A stretch of 64,000 nt of DNA, from the NCBI RefSeq assembly GCF_040869045.1, contig NC_090322.1, positions 270,594,662 to 270,658,661 on the forward strand, in the 5' to 3' direction. Positions 32,215 through 43,639 of this stretch are shown piece after piece. This DNA is from Eurosta solidaginis (lineage: Eukaryota; Arthropoda; Insecta; Diptera; Tephritidae). The notes under the pieces are model-generated. The model ran no database searches. It was not told where the DNA came from and worked only from the letters and a program-made list of their open reading frames with translations. The translations under genes were made by a program, and so were the position numbers. How positions within the stretch are numbered: the first letter of the stretch is position 1; the number at the start of each line of letters is the position of its first letter.

Positions 32215-35160
32215 CACCATGTTGTAAAAAGAACCTAGGGTAACCCTGGAATGTGTTTGTATAACATGTGTATCAAATGAAAGGTGTTAATAAGTATTTT
32301 AAAAGGGCGTGGGCCTTAGTTGTATAGGTGGACGCCTCTTCGAAATATCGCCATAAAGGTGGACCAGGGGTGACTCTAGAATTTGTTTTTACAATATGGG
32401 TATCAAATGAAAGGTGTTAATGAGTATTTTAAAAAGGAGTGGGCCTTAGTTCTATATGTGGACGGCTTTTCGAGATATCGCCATAAACGTGGACCAGGGG
32501 TGACTCTAGAATTTGTTTGTACTATATGGGTATCAAGTGAAAGGTGTTAATGATAATTTTAAAAGGAAGTGGGCCTAAGTTCTATAGGTGGACGCCTTTT
32601 CGAGATATCGCCATAAAGGTGGACCAGGGGTGACTCTAGAATTTATTTTGTACGATATGGGTATCAAATGAAAGGTATTAATGAGTATTTTAAAAGGGCG
32701 TGGGCCTAAGTTCTATAGATGGACGCCGTTTCGAGACATCGCCATAAAGATGGACCAGGGGTGACTCTAGAATTTGTTTGTACGATATGAGTATCAAATG
32801 AAAGGTGTTAATGAGTATTTTAAGAGGGCGTGGGCGCCTTTTCGAGATATCGCCATAAAGGTGGACCAGGGGTGACTCTAGAATTTGTTTGTACTATATG
32901 GGTATCAAATGAAAGGTGTTAATGAGTATTTTAAAAGGGCGTGGGCCTTAGTTGTATAGGTGGACGCCTTTTCGAAATATCACCATAAAGGTGGACCAGG
33001 GGTGACTCTAGAATTTGTTTGTACAATATGGGTATCAAATGAAAGGTGTTAATGAGTATTTTAAAAAGGAGTGGGCCTTAGTTCTATGTGTGGACTCCTT
33101 TTCGAGATATCGCCATAAACGTGGACCAGGGGTGACTCTAGAATTTGTTTCTACTGTTGGGTATCAAATGAAAGGCGTTAATGAGTATTTTAAAAGGGCG
33201 TGGGCCTTAGTTCTATAGGTGGATGCCTTTTCGAGATATCGACTCTAGAATTTGTTTGTACGATATAGGTATCAAATGAAAGGTGTTAATGAGTATTTTA
33301 AAAGGGCTTGGGCCTTAGTTCTATAGGTGGATGCCTTTTCGAGATATCGACTCTAGAATTTGTTTGTTTATGGGTATCAAATGAAAGGTGTTAATGAGTA
33401 TTTTAAAAATGAGTGGGCCTTAGTTCTATGTGTGGACTCCTTTTCGAGATATCGCCATAAACGTGGACCAGGGGTGACTCTAGAATTTGTTTGTACTATA
33501 TGGGTATCAAATGAAAGGTGTTAATGAGTATTTTAAAAGGGCGTGGACCTTAGTTGTATAGGTGGACGCCTTTTCGAAATATCACCATAAAGGTGGACCA
33601 GGGGTGACTCTAGAATTTGTTTGTACAATATGGGTATCAAATGAAAGGTGTTAATGAGTATTTTAAAAAGGAGTGGGCCTTAGTTCTATATGTGGACGGC
33701 TTTTCGAGATATCGCCATAAACGTGGACCAGGGGTGACTCTAGAATTTGTTTGTACTATATGGGTATCAAATGAAAGGTTTTAATGAGTATTTTAAAAGG
33801 GCGTGGGCCTTAGTTCTATAGGTGGATGCCTTTTCGAGATATCGACTCTAGAATTTGTTTGTACGATATGGGTATCAAATGAAAGGTGTTAATGAGTATT
33901 TTAAAAGGGCGTGGGCCTTAGTTCTATAGGTGGACGCCTTTTCGAAATATCGCCATAAAGGTGGACCAGGGGCGACTCTAGAATTTGTTTGTACGATATG
34001 GGTATCAAATGAAAGGTGCTAATGAGTATTTTAAAAAGGAGTGGGCCTTAGTTCTATATGTGGACGCCTTTTCGAGATATCGCCATAAAGATCGACCAGG
34101 AGTGACTCTATAATTTGTTTGTACGATATGGGTATCAAATGAAAGGTGTTAATGAGTATTCTAAAAGGGCGTGGGCCTTAGTTCTATAGGTGGACGCCTT
34201 TTCGAAATATCGCCATAAAGGTGGACCAGGGGTGACTCTAGAATTTGTTTGTACGATATGGGTATCAAATGACAGGTGTTAATGAGTATTTTAAAAAGGA
34301 GTGGGCCTTAGTTCTATATGTGGACGCCTTTTCGAGATATCGCCATAAAGATGGACCAGGGGTGACTCCAGAATTGGTTTGTACTATATGGGTATCAAAT
34401 GAAAGGTGTTAATGCGTATCTTAAAAGGGATTCGGCCTTAGTTTTATAGGTGGACGCCTTTTCGAAATATCGCCATAAAGGTGGACCAGGGGCGACTCTA
34501 GAATTTGTTTGTTTATGGGTATCAAATGAAAGGTGTTAATGAGTATTTTAAAAATGAGTGGGCCTTAGTTCTATGTGTGGACTCCTTTTCGAGATATCGC
34601 CATAAACGTGGACCAGGGTTGACTCTAGAATTTGTTTGTACTATATGGGTATCAAATGAAAGGTGTTAATGAGTATTTTAAAAAGGGAGTGGGCCTTAGT
34701 TCTACAGGTGGATGCCTTTTCGAGATATCGCCATAAACGTGGACCAGGGGTGACACTAGAATTTGTTTGTACGATATGGGTATCAAATGAAAGGTGTTAA
34801 TGAGTATTTTAAAAGGGCGTGGGCCTTAGTTCTATAGGTGGACGCCTTTTCGAAATATCGCCATAAAGGTGGGCCAGGGGTGACTCTAGAATTTTTTTGT
34901 ACGATATGGGTATCAAATGAAAGGTGTTAATGAGTATTTTAAAAAGGAGTGGGCCTTAGTTCTATATGTGGAAGCCTTTTCGAGATATCGCCATAAACGT
35001 GAACCAGGGGTGACTCTAGAATGTGTTTGTACGATATGGGTATCAAATTAAAGGTATTAATGAGGGGTTTAAAAGGGAGTGGCCTTAGTTGTATATGTGA
35101 AGGCGTTTTCGAGATATCGACCAAAATGTGGACCAGGGTGATCCAGAACATCATCTGTCG
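32215..35160 (-). repeat. ~130-bp satellite array, about 23 units
   Basis: The phrase GGTATCAAATGAAAGG occurs 23 times, mostly every 130 bp (TGACTCTAGA ends at 32380, 32510, 32640, 32771). Other landmarks per unit are GAGTATTTTAAAA, GTGGGCCTTAGTT, TTTTCGAGATATCG and GGACCAGGGGTGAC. Three units near 33240, 33345 and 33843 lack about 22 bp between ATATCG and ACTCTAGA, and one near 32835 lacks the CCTTAGTTCTATAGGTGGAC part. Variant units recur together 602 bp apart, so blocks of units were copied. The array has no coding content. Confidence 0.95.
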
Positions 35161-36425
35161 GGTACCGCTAATTTATTTATATATGTAATACCACGAACAG
35201 TTATCCTTCCAAGATTCCAAGGGCTTTTGATTTCGCCCTGTAAAACTTTTTCATTTTCTTCTACTTAATATGGTAGGTGTCACACCCATTTTACAAAGTT
35301 TTTTTCTAAAGTTATATTTTACGTCAATAGGCCAATACAATTACCATGTTTCATCCCTTTTTCCGTATTTGGTATGTAATTACGGCATTTTTTTCATTTT
35401 TCGTAATTTTCGATATCGAAAAAGTGGGCGTGGTCATAGCCGGATTTCGGCAATTTTTTACACCAATACAAAGTGAGTTCAGATAAGTACGTGAACTGAG
35501 TTTAGTAAAGATATATCGATTTTTGCTGTGTATAAAAACTGGGCGTGGCTTCAACCGATTTCGCCCTTTTTCACAGAAAACAGTTATCGTCCTAGAATCT
35601 AAGCCTTAACCAAATTTCTCAAGGATTGGTAAATTTTTGTTCGGCTTATGGCATTAAAAGTATCCTAGACAAATTAAATGAAAAAGGGCGGAGCCACGCC
35701 CATTTTGAAATTTTCTTTTATTTTTGTATCTTGTTGCACCATATCATTACTGGAGTTGAATGTTGACATAATTTACTTATATACTGTAAAGATATTAACT
35801 TTTCTTTTAAAATTTGAATTAAAAAATTTTTTTTTTTTAAAGTGGGCGTGGTCGTTCTCCGATTTTGCTAATTTTTATTAAGCAGATATATAGTAATAAG
35901 AGTAACTTTCCTGCCAAATTTCATCATGATATCTTCAACGACTGCCAAATTACAGCTTGCAAAACTTCTAAATTACCTTCTTTTAAAAGTGGGTGGTGCC
36001 ACTCCCATTCATTGTCCAAAATTTTACTAGTTTTCTATTCTGCGTCATAAGTTCAACTCACCTACCAAGTTTCATCGCTTAATCCGTATTTTGTAATGAA
36101 TTATCGCACTTTTTCGATTTTCGAAATTTTCGATATCGAAAAGTGGGCGTGGTTATTGTCCGATATCGTTCATTTTAAATAGCGATCTGAGATGAGTGCC
36201 CAGGAACCCACATACCAAATTTCATCAAGATACCTCAAAATTTACTCAAGTTATCGTGTTAATGGACAGACGGACGGACATGGCTCAATCAAATTTTTTT
36301 TCGATCCTGATGATTTTGATATATGGAAGTCTAAATCTATCTCGATTCCTTTATACCTGTACAACCAACCGTTATCCAATCAAAGTTAATATACTCTGTG
36401 AGCTCTGCTCAACTGAGTATAAAAA
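35160..36425 (-). repeat. Helentron body with GTGGGCGTGG blocks
   Basis: Five or six diverged blocks, each with a GTGGGCGTGG or CCACGCCC word (near 35425, 35540, 35687, 35843, 35986, 36142) and each followed by a 'CCAAATTTCATC' or 'CAAGTTTCATC' phrase. Orientation of the GGGCGTGG word flips at 35687. These look like an older generation of tandem repeats within the same element. Confidence 0.7.
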
Positions 36426-36649
36426 TAGGAAGGGAAAGTAAGCTAAGGAAAGCGACTTGAAATTTCAGTAATAATACAAGTGGAAGGTATTTCTTTTTCA
36501 ATTCTGAAAATGTAGCGTATTGGTGTAGATTTCCACATATTTTAAATAAGTGAAAAGACAATAACAAAAAATCACGTTATTTCGTATTTTGGACAAATTT
36601 TTTAAATTCTATTTTTCTAAAATTTTTTAGATGATATTAAGAATCCGTG

Positions 36650-37002
36650 GTGTGATGGTAGCGTGCTCCGCCTATCACACCGTATGCCCTGGGTTCAACT
36701 CCCGGGCAAAGCAACATCAAAATTTTAGAAATAAGATTTTTCAATTAGAAGAAAATTTTTCTAAGCGGGGTCGCCCCTCGGCAGTGTCTGGCAAGCGCTC
36801 CGATTGTATTTCTGCCATGAAAAGCTCTCAGTGAAAACTCATCTGCCTTGCAGATGCCGTTCGGAGTCGGCATAAAACATGTAGGTCCCGTCCGGCCAAT
36901 TTGTAGGGAAAAATCAAGAGGAGCACGACGCAAATTGGAAGAGAAGCTCAGCCTTAGATCTCTTCGGAGGTTATGGCGCCTTACATTTATTTTTTTTTTT
37001 TT
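36650..37002 (+). mobile_element. tRNA-derived SINE, near full length, with 14-bp TSD
   Basis: The head GTGTGATGGTAGCGTGCTCC contains an A-box-like word, and GGTTCAACTCC 50 bp on is a B box; together they would drive RNA polymerase III. The body follows (GGTCGCCCCTCGGCAGTG, TTGCAGATGCCGTTCGG, AGGAGCACGACGCAAATTGG), then CCTTACATTTA and a T-rich tail. The 14-bp target-site duplication ATTAAGAATCCGTG lies at 36636-36649 and again at 37003-37016, marking a real retrotransposition. The first bases of the family (GGCCACC, seen at 53062) are missing or overlap the duplication. The partner LINE that would mobilise it is not evident. Confidence 0.9.
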
Positions 37003-37197
37003 ATTAAGAATCCGTGCGAAGGATTTGGGGTTATCTGAGAATGTTGAATGGATCATGAGTTTTACCGTTAAAAGTTTTTCTTTAGTAGCCAATTAACTGT
37101 GAGTACGAGTAGCTGTAGAGGACTCCACTAATTTTGATATGACAGGTTTAAGTTAATATATGCAAATGAAGGCAATTGTGAAAAAGTTTACAACAAC

Positions 37198-37350
37198 TAA
37201 GGCATGACGTATCTGAATGCGTTTGTAGCCATTTCAACTATCGTAGGAGTGCGGGTTCGAATCCCACTCCCGGGAGAAAAGACTTTGAAGAGATTTACAA
37301 GGTATAATTGAAACAGCTGTCGCCTTGTCCGTCCTGATGTCACGTTGTTC
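37198..37350 (+). mobile_element. Second SINE family or tRNA-like relic
   Basis: GGTTCGAATCC at 37254-37264 fits the RNA polymerase III B-box consensus exactly and sits in a T-arm-like hairpin context (GTGCGGGTTCGAATCCCACT). The 50 bp upstream do not make a tRNA cloverleaf and the A box is poor. Downstream, GGGAGAAAAGACTTTGAAGAG and CAGCTGTCGCCTTGTCCGTC read like a SINE body. I see no other copy in the window, so the family assignment is inference. Confidence 0.45.
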
Positions 37351-39740
37351 AAATTTTTCCCAAATTATTAAATAAATTATAAAATTAAAAATTGCTTGAA
37401 ATAAATTTTTTCATACATTTAAAAAAAGCAATACGGGCAATCCCCGATTAACTCATACATAACAGACAACCTTTGATTAATTCGTTGTTAGTTCTATAAA
37501 TAGAACAAAAATTGCAGCAATACCAAGTTTCTCTGAAACCGCCTTACAAACATGCATAACTTCAACACATAATTACATAGGAAGTACGTGATGTGCAGAA
37601 GATTAATATATGCAAAAGAAGGCAATTGGGAAAAACTTTGCATAGTGTTTAACATTGTGATGAATGTGAAGTTTCTTCTCTTTACGTCTTTTCTACTGGT
37701 TTGCGTAATAAAATACAATCAGAATTGCCCTCAAAAAAATCACACGTACCAATAATTCTGTCGTCCTAAAAAGGAATGAGGTTATGTACATTCTAGCTAA
37801 AACTCATAAATTAAACTTAGCTCGTTTGTAATTTTCGAAAAGATGCAGCTTATTTGTTTAAAATAATCCTTTTGGACTAACTTGGACGTGATCATTTTAT
37901 ATATTTCAAAAAAGGTTAAATTTCAATTCCTTATAAGCGAATAAGATGCCTATGTAAACTATCAATCTTTGGAATTAAAAAAAAAAGCAGATATCCACAT
38001 TCTTTAATGTACTATGAGTTGAATGGACGCAGCTCATATAGCCTGTCAGTGCGTTAAAGATTTCGCACTTAGTTGCTTATACGGGAATTCGAAGAATTGT
38101 CGTTTTACCGTACATTCAATGCAACCGAAGCTTTTGTTCTCGGTTCTATGTACATATGTGTAAGTTCTGTTATCACTTTCTTAAATTGTCTGTGTTTTTC
38201 CAGCAGCGTTCGCTCATTGACTCTTTTAACCTCGCTCCAACGTTTTCAACATCCTGTTGTGCGGAAGTGAGGCACTAAATCTTCAACGTAAGAGTCTATG
38301 CTGTAAATTCAGGAATAAGTACGAAGAAAGCCATTTTTTTAATGTAAAGAGTTATTAATGTGGAAGAAAACTTAAGATCTTATGATGAAGAATAGCAGGA
38401 TTTTTATAAGGGAATTTCTTTAACTGAGGCTAAATTATGAATGCATTAGAAGGCCAAAAAATAAGAGTTTTCTAGTCTCAAAATAGTCGAATTTCCGGAC
38501 CACAAAAAAATTTTATAAAATTGCTTATAAAGTTATTTCATTTGGAAATGATATAAACTATGTATGCAAAATAACGCCACAAAAATGTCAAAGTTGTTTC
38601 AGTGCTCTCGCGCAGGATAGGGAAAGAAAACCTCTGAAGGTGCAAGAAAAAAACACTGATTTGGGAACATCAAAAGTAGGGCATAAACTTTAGTCAAATT
38701 GTTGTGAGTTTGTTAAACTTACTTTTTGTTTCATTGCTCACATTACTGCTTGCTTGGCTGCCTTTTATGTTGCTGTGACACAAATGCAGCTTCAGTATGG
38801 CAGCGAAGATAATATTTTGCCGCTCCAATACCAAAATTGCTAAATTATTTTGTATACTCGCTAAGCAATGGCAACAATAACAGTAATAAGTGAAAGTGCA
38901 ATAATAACAATAATAAAGGTGAAGTGTACCAATTGTGGTAGCGCTAACACAATGTGAGTTGTAGCAATAATACACCGAGTATGAGAATAGCAAAAAAAAA
39001 AAAGAAACAACAATAATGCACAAAACGATATGTAACTTCAGCAAAAGTGTCAAGAACAAGATGAACAATGCAGTGAATGTATGCAAAAATGAAATGTCAC
39101 AATAGGTGGCAAATTGTGAATCACCAACTAAAGTAAAACGTGCCGGAAAATATTTGGATAAAAGGTAATGCATTATATCCGTGCAAGTATTGTTTGTACA
39201 TGCAACAATGGCTGTGGAATGAATACCGCAAACTAAGGCATTTTACTGTAGAATACTATGGAAGTGAAAATGAAAGGGAGACTCCTAGTTATACCACAGA
39301 AATATTAGTCCGACTATAGTCATGAACACGTGGGCTTCGATTACTCAGTGTGAAATAAGTAGTATTCCCGAGTCATTATTAATTGATGCTCTGCTGCCTA
39401 GGAGATTTGCTTAAGCTAGTCATCCCTTTTTTGCTATGACTATAGTCAACTGGGAAAACCAAGGAAGATCAAGTCTTCCTTCGCCTGTTTTTCTCGACTC
39501 ATTTTAAGGCTACACCCTCTCCTGCCATCAAATTCCGTAGCTCATACCCTTTTCGCTGGAAAATTTTTATATCGTCTATTAATATGAGTACGCCAACAAA
39601 GCCTTTAAGTTTTCTTAATGTTTTATAAACTTCATTAATATTACCATTAAACTTAGTTCAAACTTCGTCATTGGCATCACTCGAAGTACTGTAAATCCTA
39701 CGGCAAACTTTTGGTGAACAATACTTTTCTCGAAACTCTT
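37351..39740. other. Unassigned AT-rich DNA
   Basis: No exon or repeat recognised. The reverse-strand frame at 38694-39173 (159 codons) is made of low-complexity tyrosine, cysteine, leucine and serine runs over a CAATAATAA-rich stretch and is not convincing. Two GACTATAGTC palindromes lie near 39313 and 39440. Confidence 0.4.
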
Positions 39741-39754
39741 TAAGGACACCAAAT

Positions 39755-40690
39755 GTTAGGTCAGGTTGAGAGGTAGCTACCCCGGCAGGGTAAGCTCACT
39801 TCGACAACATGAAGGTCCATTGTGAGCAACATAAGATAAAGGTGACGTAAGCTATGGATACTTAAGAATGCGTCGCGTGGAAACGATATAGTTCTAAATA
39901 AAACCGATCTCGACCCTGGATAAGTCATTCGGATATTCCAGTGAGCGGAGATTGGAATGATTTCGCCTAGTTCTGACAAAAGCTGTAAAACAGGCATGAA
40001 TAATTTTGAATATTTCACGTCCCTATCCCTTTCATAGCTGCAGCAAGTTGGGATTTCCAGTATGCCCTGCAATTCCAGTGCCCTGCAAGATATAATGTCC
40101 CCAGGCCATTTTCTTAATTGAGCTGACTACAGATGGCCAGGGGTAATCCGTATTTCCTGGAGAAATCTGCACTTGGCTGTATGCGCTCCAGAAAGTCTGC
40201 GTGAACTTAGGGCTTTGATTGTCTCTTGGTATCGGAGTAGATGTTAGAGCGCCATTATATGCCAATATGCTATATGCTGATACCAACTACCGCTGTACGT
40301 TGTACTCTGACACTTTCATTTCGGAAATACTCGTCATGTTCAGTGCATCCTAACAGGCCAGTACACGGCAAAGCAAGATCGGATTGAGTACCATAGCATA
40401 CAGACAATGTACTACCCTTGGTGTTAGTTCCCAGTTCTTACCGAGCACCGCTTAAAGCAGTACAAGGCAACTGAGGTCTTTCATCTTTTCGTAGAAAACC
40501 AGTTACGTTTTTTCACGGTTGATTGCCATTACTTATACCCCAGACCACCTTATTATCGACTACATATAGCCCTGCAATAAAATTTGCCTAGTGCCAGAAA
40601 TTAAATTCTGAGAAAACCTCGGTAGTCACTGCCTTCTACATCTATCCGTAACTCGTTTACTACCACAATCTAAAGTAAGATTGGAACACT
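39755..40690 (-). pseudogene. Decayed LINE: RT C-terminal part and 3' end
   Basis: On the minus strand the fragment runs from near 40690 to 39755. Near 40490-40360 it reads VLGKNWELTPRVVHCLYAMV followed by LNPILL, which matches the segment after the RT palm in R1/jockey-like LINEs (GK-WGL-P-VVHWLY-----PIL pattern). Near 40280-40200 comes LAYNGALTSTPIPRDNQSP. The 3' end has a CAACCTGACCTAAC tail like the simple-repeat tails of fly LINEs. Stops and shifts are frequent; no catalytic box remains. Confidence 0.6.
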
Positions 40691-41030
40691 CACTCACCTC
40701 GACATTTGATGTAGCAGTCAAATACGGCTTCGTACGCATCCCAAAAATTTGTATCAAAATATTTTGCATCTTAAAATAATTTTGGTAAATTTTGTAATTT
40801 CAAATGATTTGCAAATTCAATTCACATTTACCTGCTAATTCGTTTTCCTGATTTAACGTTTTCGTAATGTGAAAATATTGTGCACTGACCTTTTTTCAGG
40901 CGAATGCGTAGGGCAAACAAAAATGGGTTGAATATCAGCAGCCTGACTTGTAAATCCAGCTCTGATGAGTGCGTAATTGTTTGCTCACTTTTTTGTGGTT
41001 GAACTAAGGTTTTATGTTTTTTTTTTTCAG

Positions 41031-41162
41031 GTGACACAGGTGTTGTCACATTCTATATGCAGGCGCATAAAACAGGGACACTGGCGTAATTATAGCGGCT
41101 GGGCAGAGTGCTCCCTGTCTGATATGTCTAGTTTATTTATTATTCTCACACACCATTTGTAG
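41031..41162 (+). CDS. Weak host-exon candidate with a thrombospondin type 1-like motif
   Basis: A good 3' splice site (T-rich tract ending in CAG at 41030) precedes a frame that reads GHWRNYSGWAECSLS and ends at TAG 41160-41162. W----YSGWAECSLS resembles the start of a thrombospondin type 1 repeat (W--W-EC---C), found in extracellular proteins such as ADAMTS-like proteases. The expected CG after the last serine is replaced by DM, and no good GT donor follows, so it may be a dead or chance exon. No neighbouring exon was found. Confidence 0.2.
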   Translation: MTQVLSHSICRRIKQGHWRNYSGWAECSLSDMSSLFIILTHHL

Positions 41163-41569
41163 CCAGTATAAAAGTGTTAAACAAAATAAAGTTTCCAACC
41201 AGAGTTTAAGTATTATTATACCTAATACCATAGGCGAGTTTTGTGATGAGATTGACATCCTCTTTTATAATGAAAAGAAGCACACATGAGAATTCTCTTG
41301 TCAAGTGCGATAATGGGAAGTATTTTAAGCAAATTGATTTAAGGGCATATACCTGTATAATCAGCACGTTAGTTCTGAAGATACCTCTGTCGTCGAAATT
41401 ACGCATAGTTTATCGTCAAGAAATAAATGATTGCCTTATAACAACTCTCTGAAGGATCAGACGCTTCGGGATTTACATTCATGGATTAACCGCTATCGTG
41501 GAAAAACCTGATATATTATTAGTCACTAGAAAAAGTAAGGTCCCGAAATTGATTTGAAATAAACTGGAG

Positions 41570-42600
41570 GGGCAGCTCTGTCTAAGATCTGTCTCTGCCT
41601 AAAGGAAGCCGTAAAAACTACTCAGCAAGCAGAAGTGCTTGCCTTTCTGCACATTCTGGCTATAGATCTATTGGTTAAAAGAATAGAGCTAACAACTGTT
41701 ATATAAGGCAAACATACCCCATGGTCTTATTCCTGAGCTTCGAAAGAGATCTTGTCGCCAAAACGGAGTCGGAGGGCTGGTGCAAGAATACAGAAATGAC
41801 AGAACATACTATAAACCTGTATACCATTGGTTTCAAATTAACGAATGTAGGTGGGTCTGCTAATTACTGTTTAGATCCAGAAATTAGTAAGTCTTACTGT
41901 GGTGTCTTTCATGCAGAATAATCTCAAACAGGACTTCATCACGAAGTGCCCTGGAATGCAAACAAACATTGAGAAGGCTTCGCTCAGGCCAGTCCATAGA
42001 TATATACTTCGACATAAAGAATCAGAAGGAAACGAGATGGCCGAAGATTTGGCAAAGGAGGGTGCAGCACTCGATGAAAAGATGGTAGACGTCCAAGTTA
42101 TTTTGAGAGAAATCAAAAGGACACAGGAGTTGTATATGATCCATCAAGCAGGAAAGACGTGAATCATGTATAATCCCTATGATAAAAGATTTACACAGTA
42201 TCTCATATCTCCTAATAGAGAAGACCTAAGGCTCGTACTTACTGGACACTGTCTTATAGCTTCATTTCTTCTCAACTAACCCTCATCTGTAACAGAATAT
42301 TTAGGAGATGCAGGAATAGACAGTTGAAAGCGTTTCGTGTTCCTGTCCTGCAATCGCGAGGTGTGGGCTGCAGCTATTAGGGACTCCAGAGTTGCCAAAT
42401 CACGAGGCAGCAATTAAGCTAGGTTCAAGAAAACGTCAAGTCTTTTGCAATAGCATGGAGTTATTTTATAACGTAAGTCCTGGTGCCTAATTGGGGTTTT
42501 CACTTTGGGCATCTAACAAGTTCTGGTATCACTATGGGCATATTCTGTGCATGTTAGACCTTTATTGTCCAGTCAATCTAACCTCTTACCTAATCTTAAC
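41570..42600 (+). pseudogene. Decayed LINE: RNase H region to 3' end
   Basis: Frames in order show LKEAVKTTQQAEVLAFL (41.6 kb), which fits the 'AE--A' helix of RNase H, and later RHKESEGNEMAEDLAKEGA (42.0-42.07 kb), which fits the last RNase H motif (GHxGxxGNExADxLAKxGA). Then comes LRLVLTGHCLI and a cysteine-rich end near 42.34 kb, as in R1/jockey-like LINEs. The 3' end shares words with 28020-28255 and closes with CCAGTCAATCTAACC. Stops interrupt it throughout; the reverse transcriptase is absent. Confidence 0.7.
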
Positions 42601-43224
42601 TCTATTAGTTTCTTACTGCGGATCTGTTTAGATGTATAATCATAGAATGCTTCAAATTAACTTTCCACGCTATGTTTTGTAGGCAATTGGTTTGCTTTTT
42701 TGTGAGATCATATTGGTTGATTTCATTATGGGCTTATTTAGATTCATATTAAGCTTTTAAATTAGGTTGTATTGTTCAGCTTCATTTTCCACTCCCTTAT
42801 CATTCGAACTTGCTTCTTCTCCACCGAGCACATTGTGGAACTGTGGTTTGACTGAACGCAATGAATCTGTATTATGTGCCCGAGTTCATTTAAATAACAA
42901 GAGGAATTTTTGAAATAACTTAGAAAAGGAGGAAAAAACGGAATATTGAGAGGAAAACATTCGCTGCGTACAAAAAAAAATTTTATTTGTAGCAATTTAG
43001 CATCTCAAATAAATTTTTTAAATTACATATATACTCGTACAGAAACACAAAGGCGTACACGCATACTTAGAATGTACATTACCGTTATTGGATTTAAATA
43101 TTTATATATACATATACAGTAGGCATTCATTCTCACAATGCGAGTGTTAATATTGATACAGTACATTAGGGTGATCCTTATGAATCAAATAAGTGATTTT
43201 TGCACTCCGATAATTGCAAAATGC
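42601..43224. other. Unassigned AT-rich DNA
   Basis: No gene or repeat recognised. TATA-rich microsatellite-like stretches lie near 43020-43120. Confidence 0.4.
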
Positions 43225-43550
43225 ATAGCGCGACAACCTCGGAAGGGGTTTTAGACCGAGGAGCATCGTGCTCCTCTTAAATTTTCCTAGAAACTGGCGG
43301 GATGGCACCTACATATTTTATGTCGACTCAGAACGGCATATACAAGGCAGATGAGCTTTCAACGAGAAATTTTTCATGGCTGAAGTATACTCTGAGTTCT
43401 TGCTAAATCACTGTCGAAGGGCGATCCCACTTAGAAATACTTTTTGCTAATTGAAACAACTTTTTTTTAAATATTCGATGGTGGTTTGCCCGAGGATAGA
43501 GCCCCGGATATTCGGTGCTGTAGGCGGAGCACGCTAACACCACACCACAC
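43225..43550 (-). mobile_element. SINE, old near full-length copy
   Basis: Read on the minus strand it has the head GTGTGGTGTGGTGTTAGCGT, a diverged B-box region, the GGGATCGCCCTTCGACAGTG body, the CCTTGTATATGCCGTTCTG block and the AGGAGCACGATGCTCC 3' part. Many substitutions relative to 36650-37002 indicate age. Confidence 0.75.
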
Positions 43551-43639
43551 AATGGAAAGATTTATTGTGGAACAATACTATAGTTAATGGTTTAAGTCCT
43601 CTACGAACATCGAAAAGGAATCATAGCTTCATATTTTTC

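Larger units (their letters stand above)
32131..36425 (-). mobile_element. DINE-1-like Helentron, family A, with large internal satellite
   Basis: The left end on the plus strand is AAAACAAGTAAGGAAGG, then a hairpin GTTCGG-GTGTAA-CCGAAC (32152-32169). A 13-bp subterminal inverted repeat follows: ATACTCAGTTGAG at 32175-32187 and its complement CTCAACTGAGTAT at 36408-36420. By analogy with Drosophila INE-1/DINE-1 the hairpin end is the 3' end, so the element lies on the minus strand. The right portion (35160-36300) has several blocks built on AAAGTGGGCGTGG, CGATATCGAAAAAGTGGGC and CATACCAAATTTCATC, then GACAGACGGACGGACATGGC, a sentence very close to INE-1. The centre is a tandem array (32215-35160). 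There is no Rep-helicase, so it is non-autonomous. At 4.3 kb it is long for the class because of the array. Confidence 0.88.

Noticed and set aside
33015..33218. 67-codon frame in the 130-bp array
   Set aside because: Translation of one and a half satellite units; no conservation of frame between units.
36650..36715. Functional tRNA gene
   Set aside because: It has A- and B-box-like words but no cloverleaf, and continues into a repeated SINE body with a target duplication.
38694..39173. 159-codon reverse frame with hydrophobic stretches
   Set aside because: Low-complexity composition (Y, C, L, S runs) over CAATAA repeats; no domain recognisable.
39305..39450. TIR-like pair built on GACTATAGTC
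   Set aside because: The match is little more than a 10-bp palindrome occurring twice; no target duplication.
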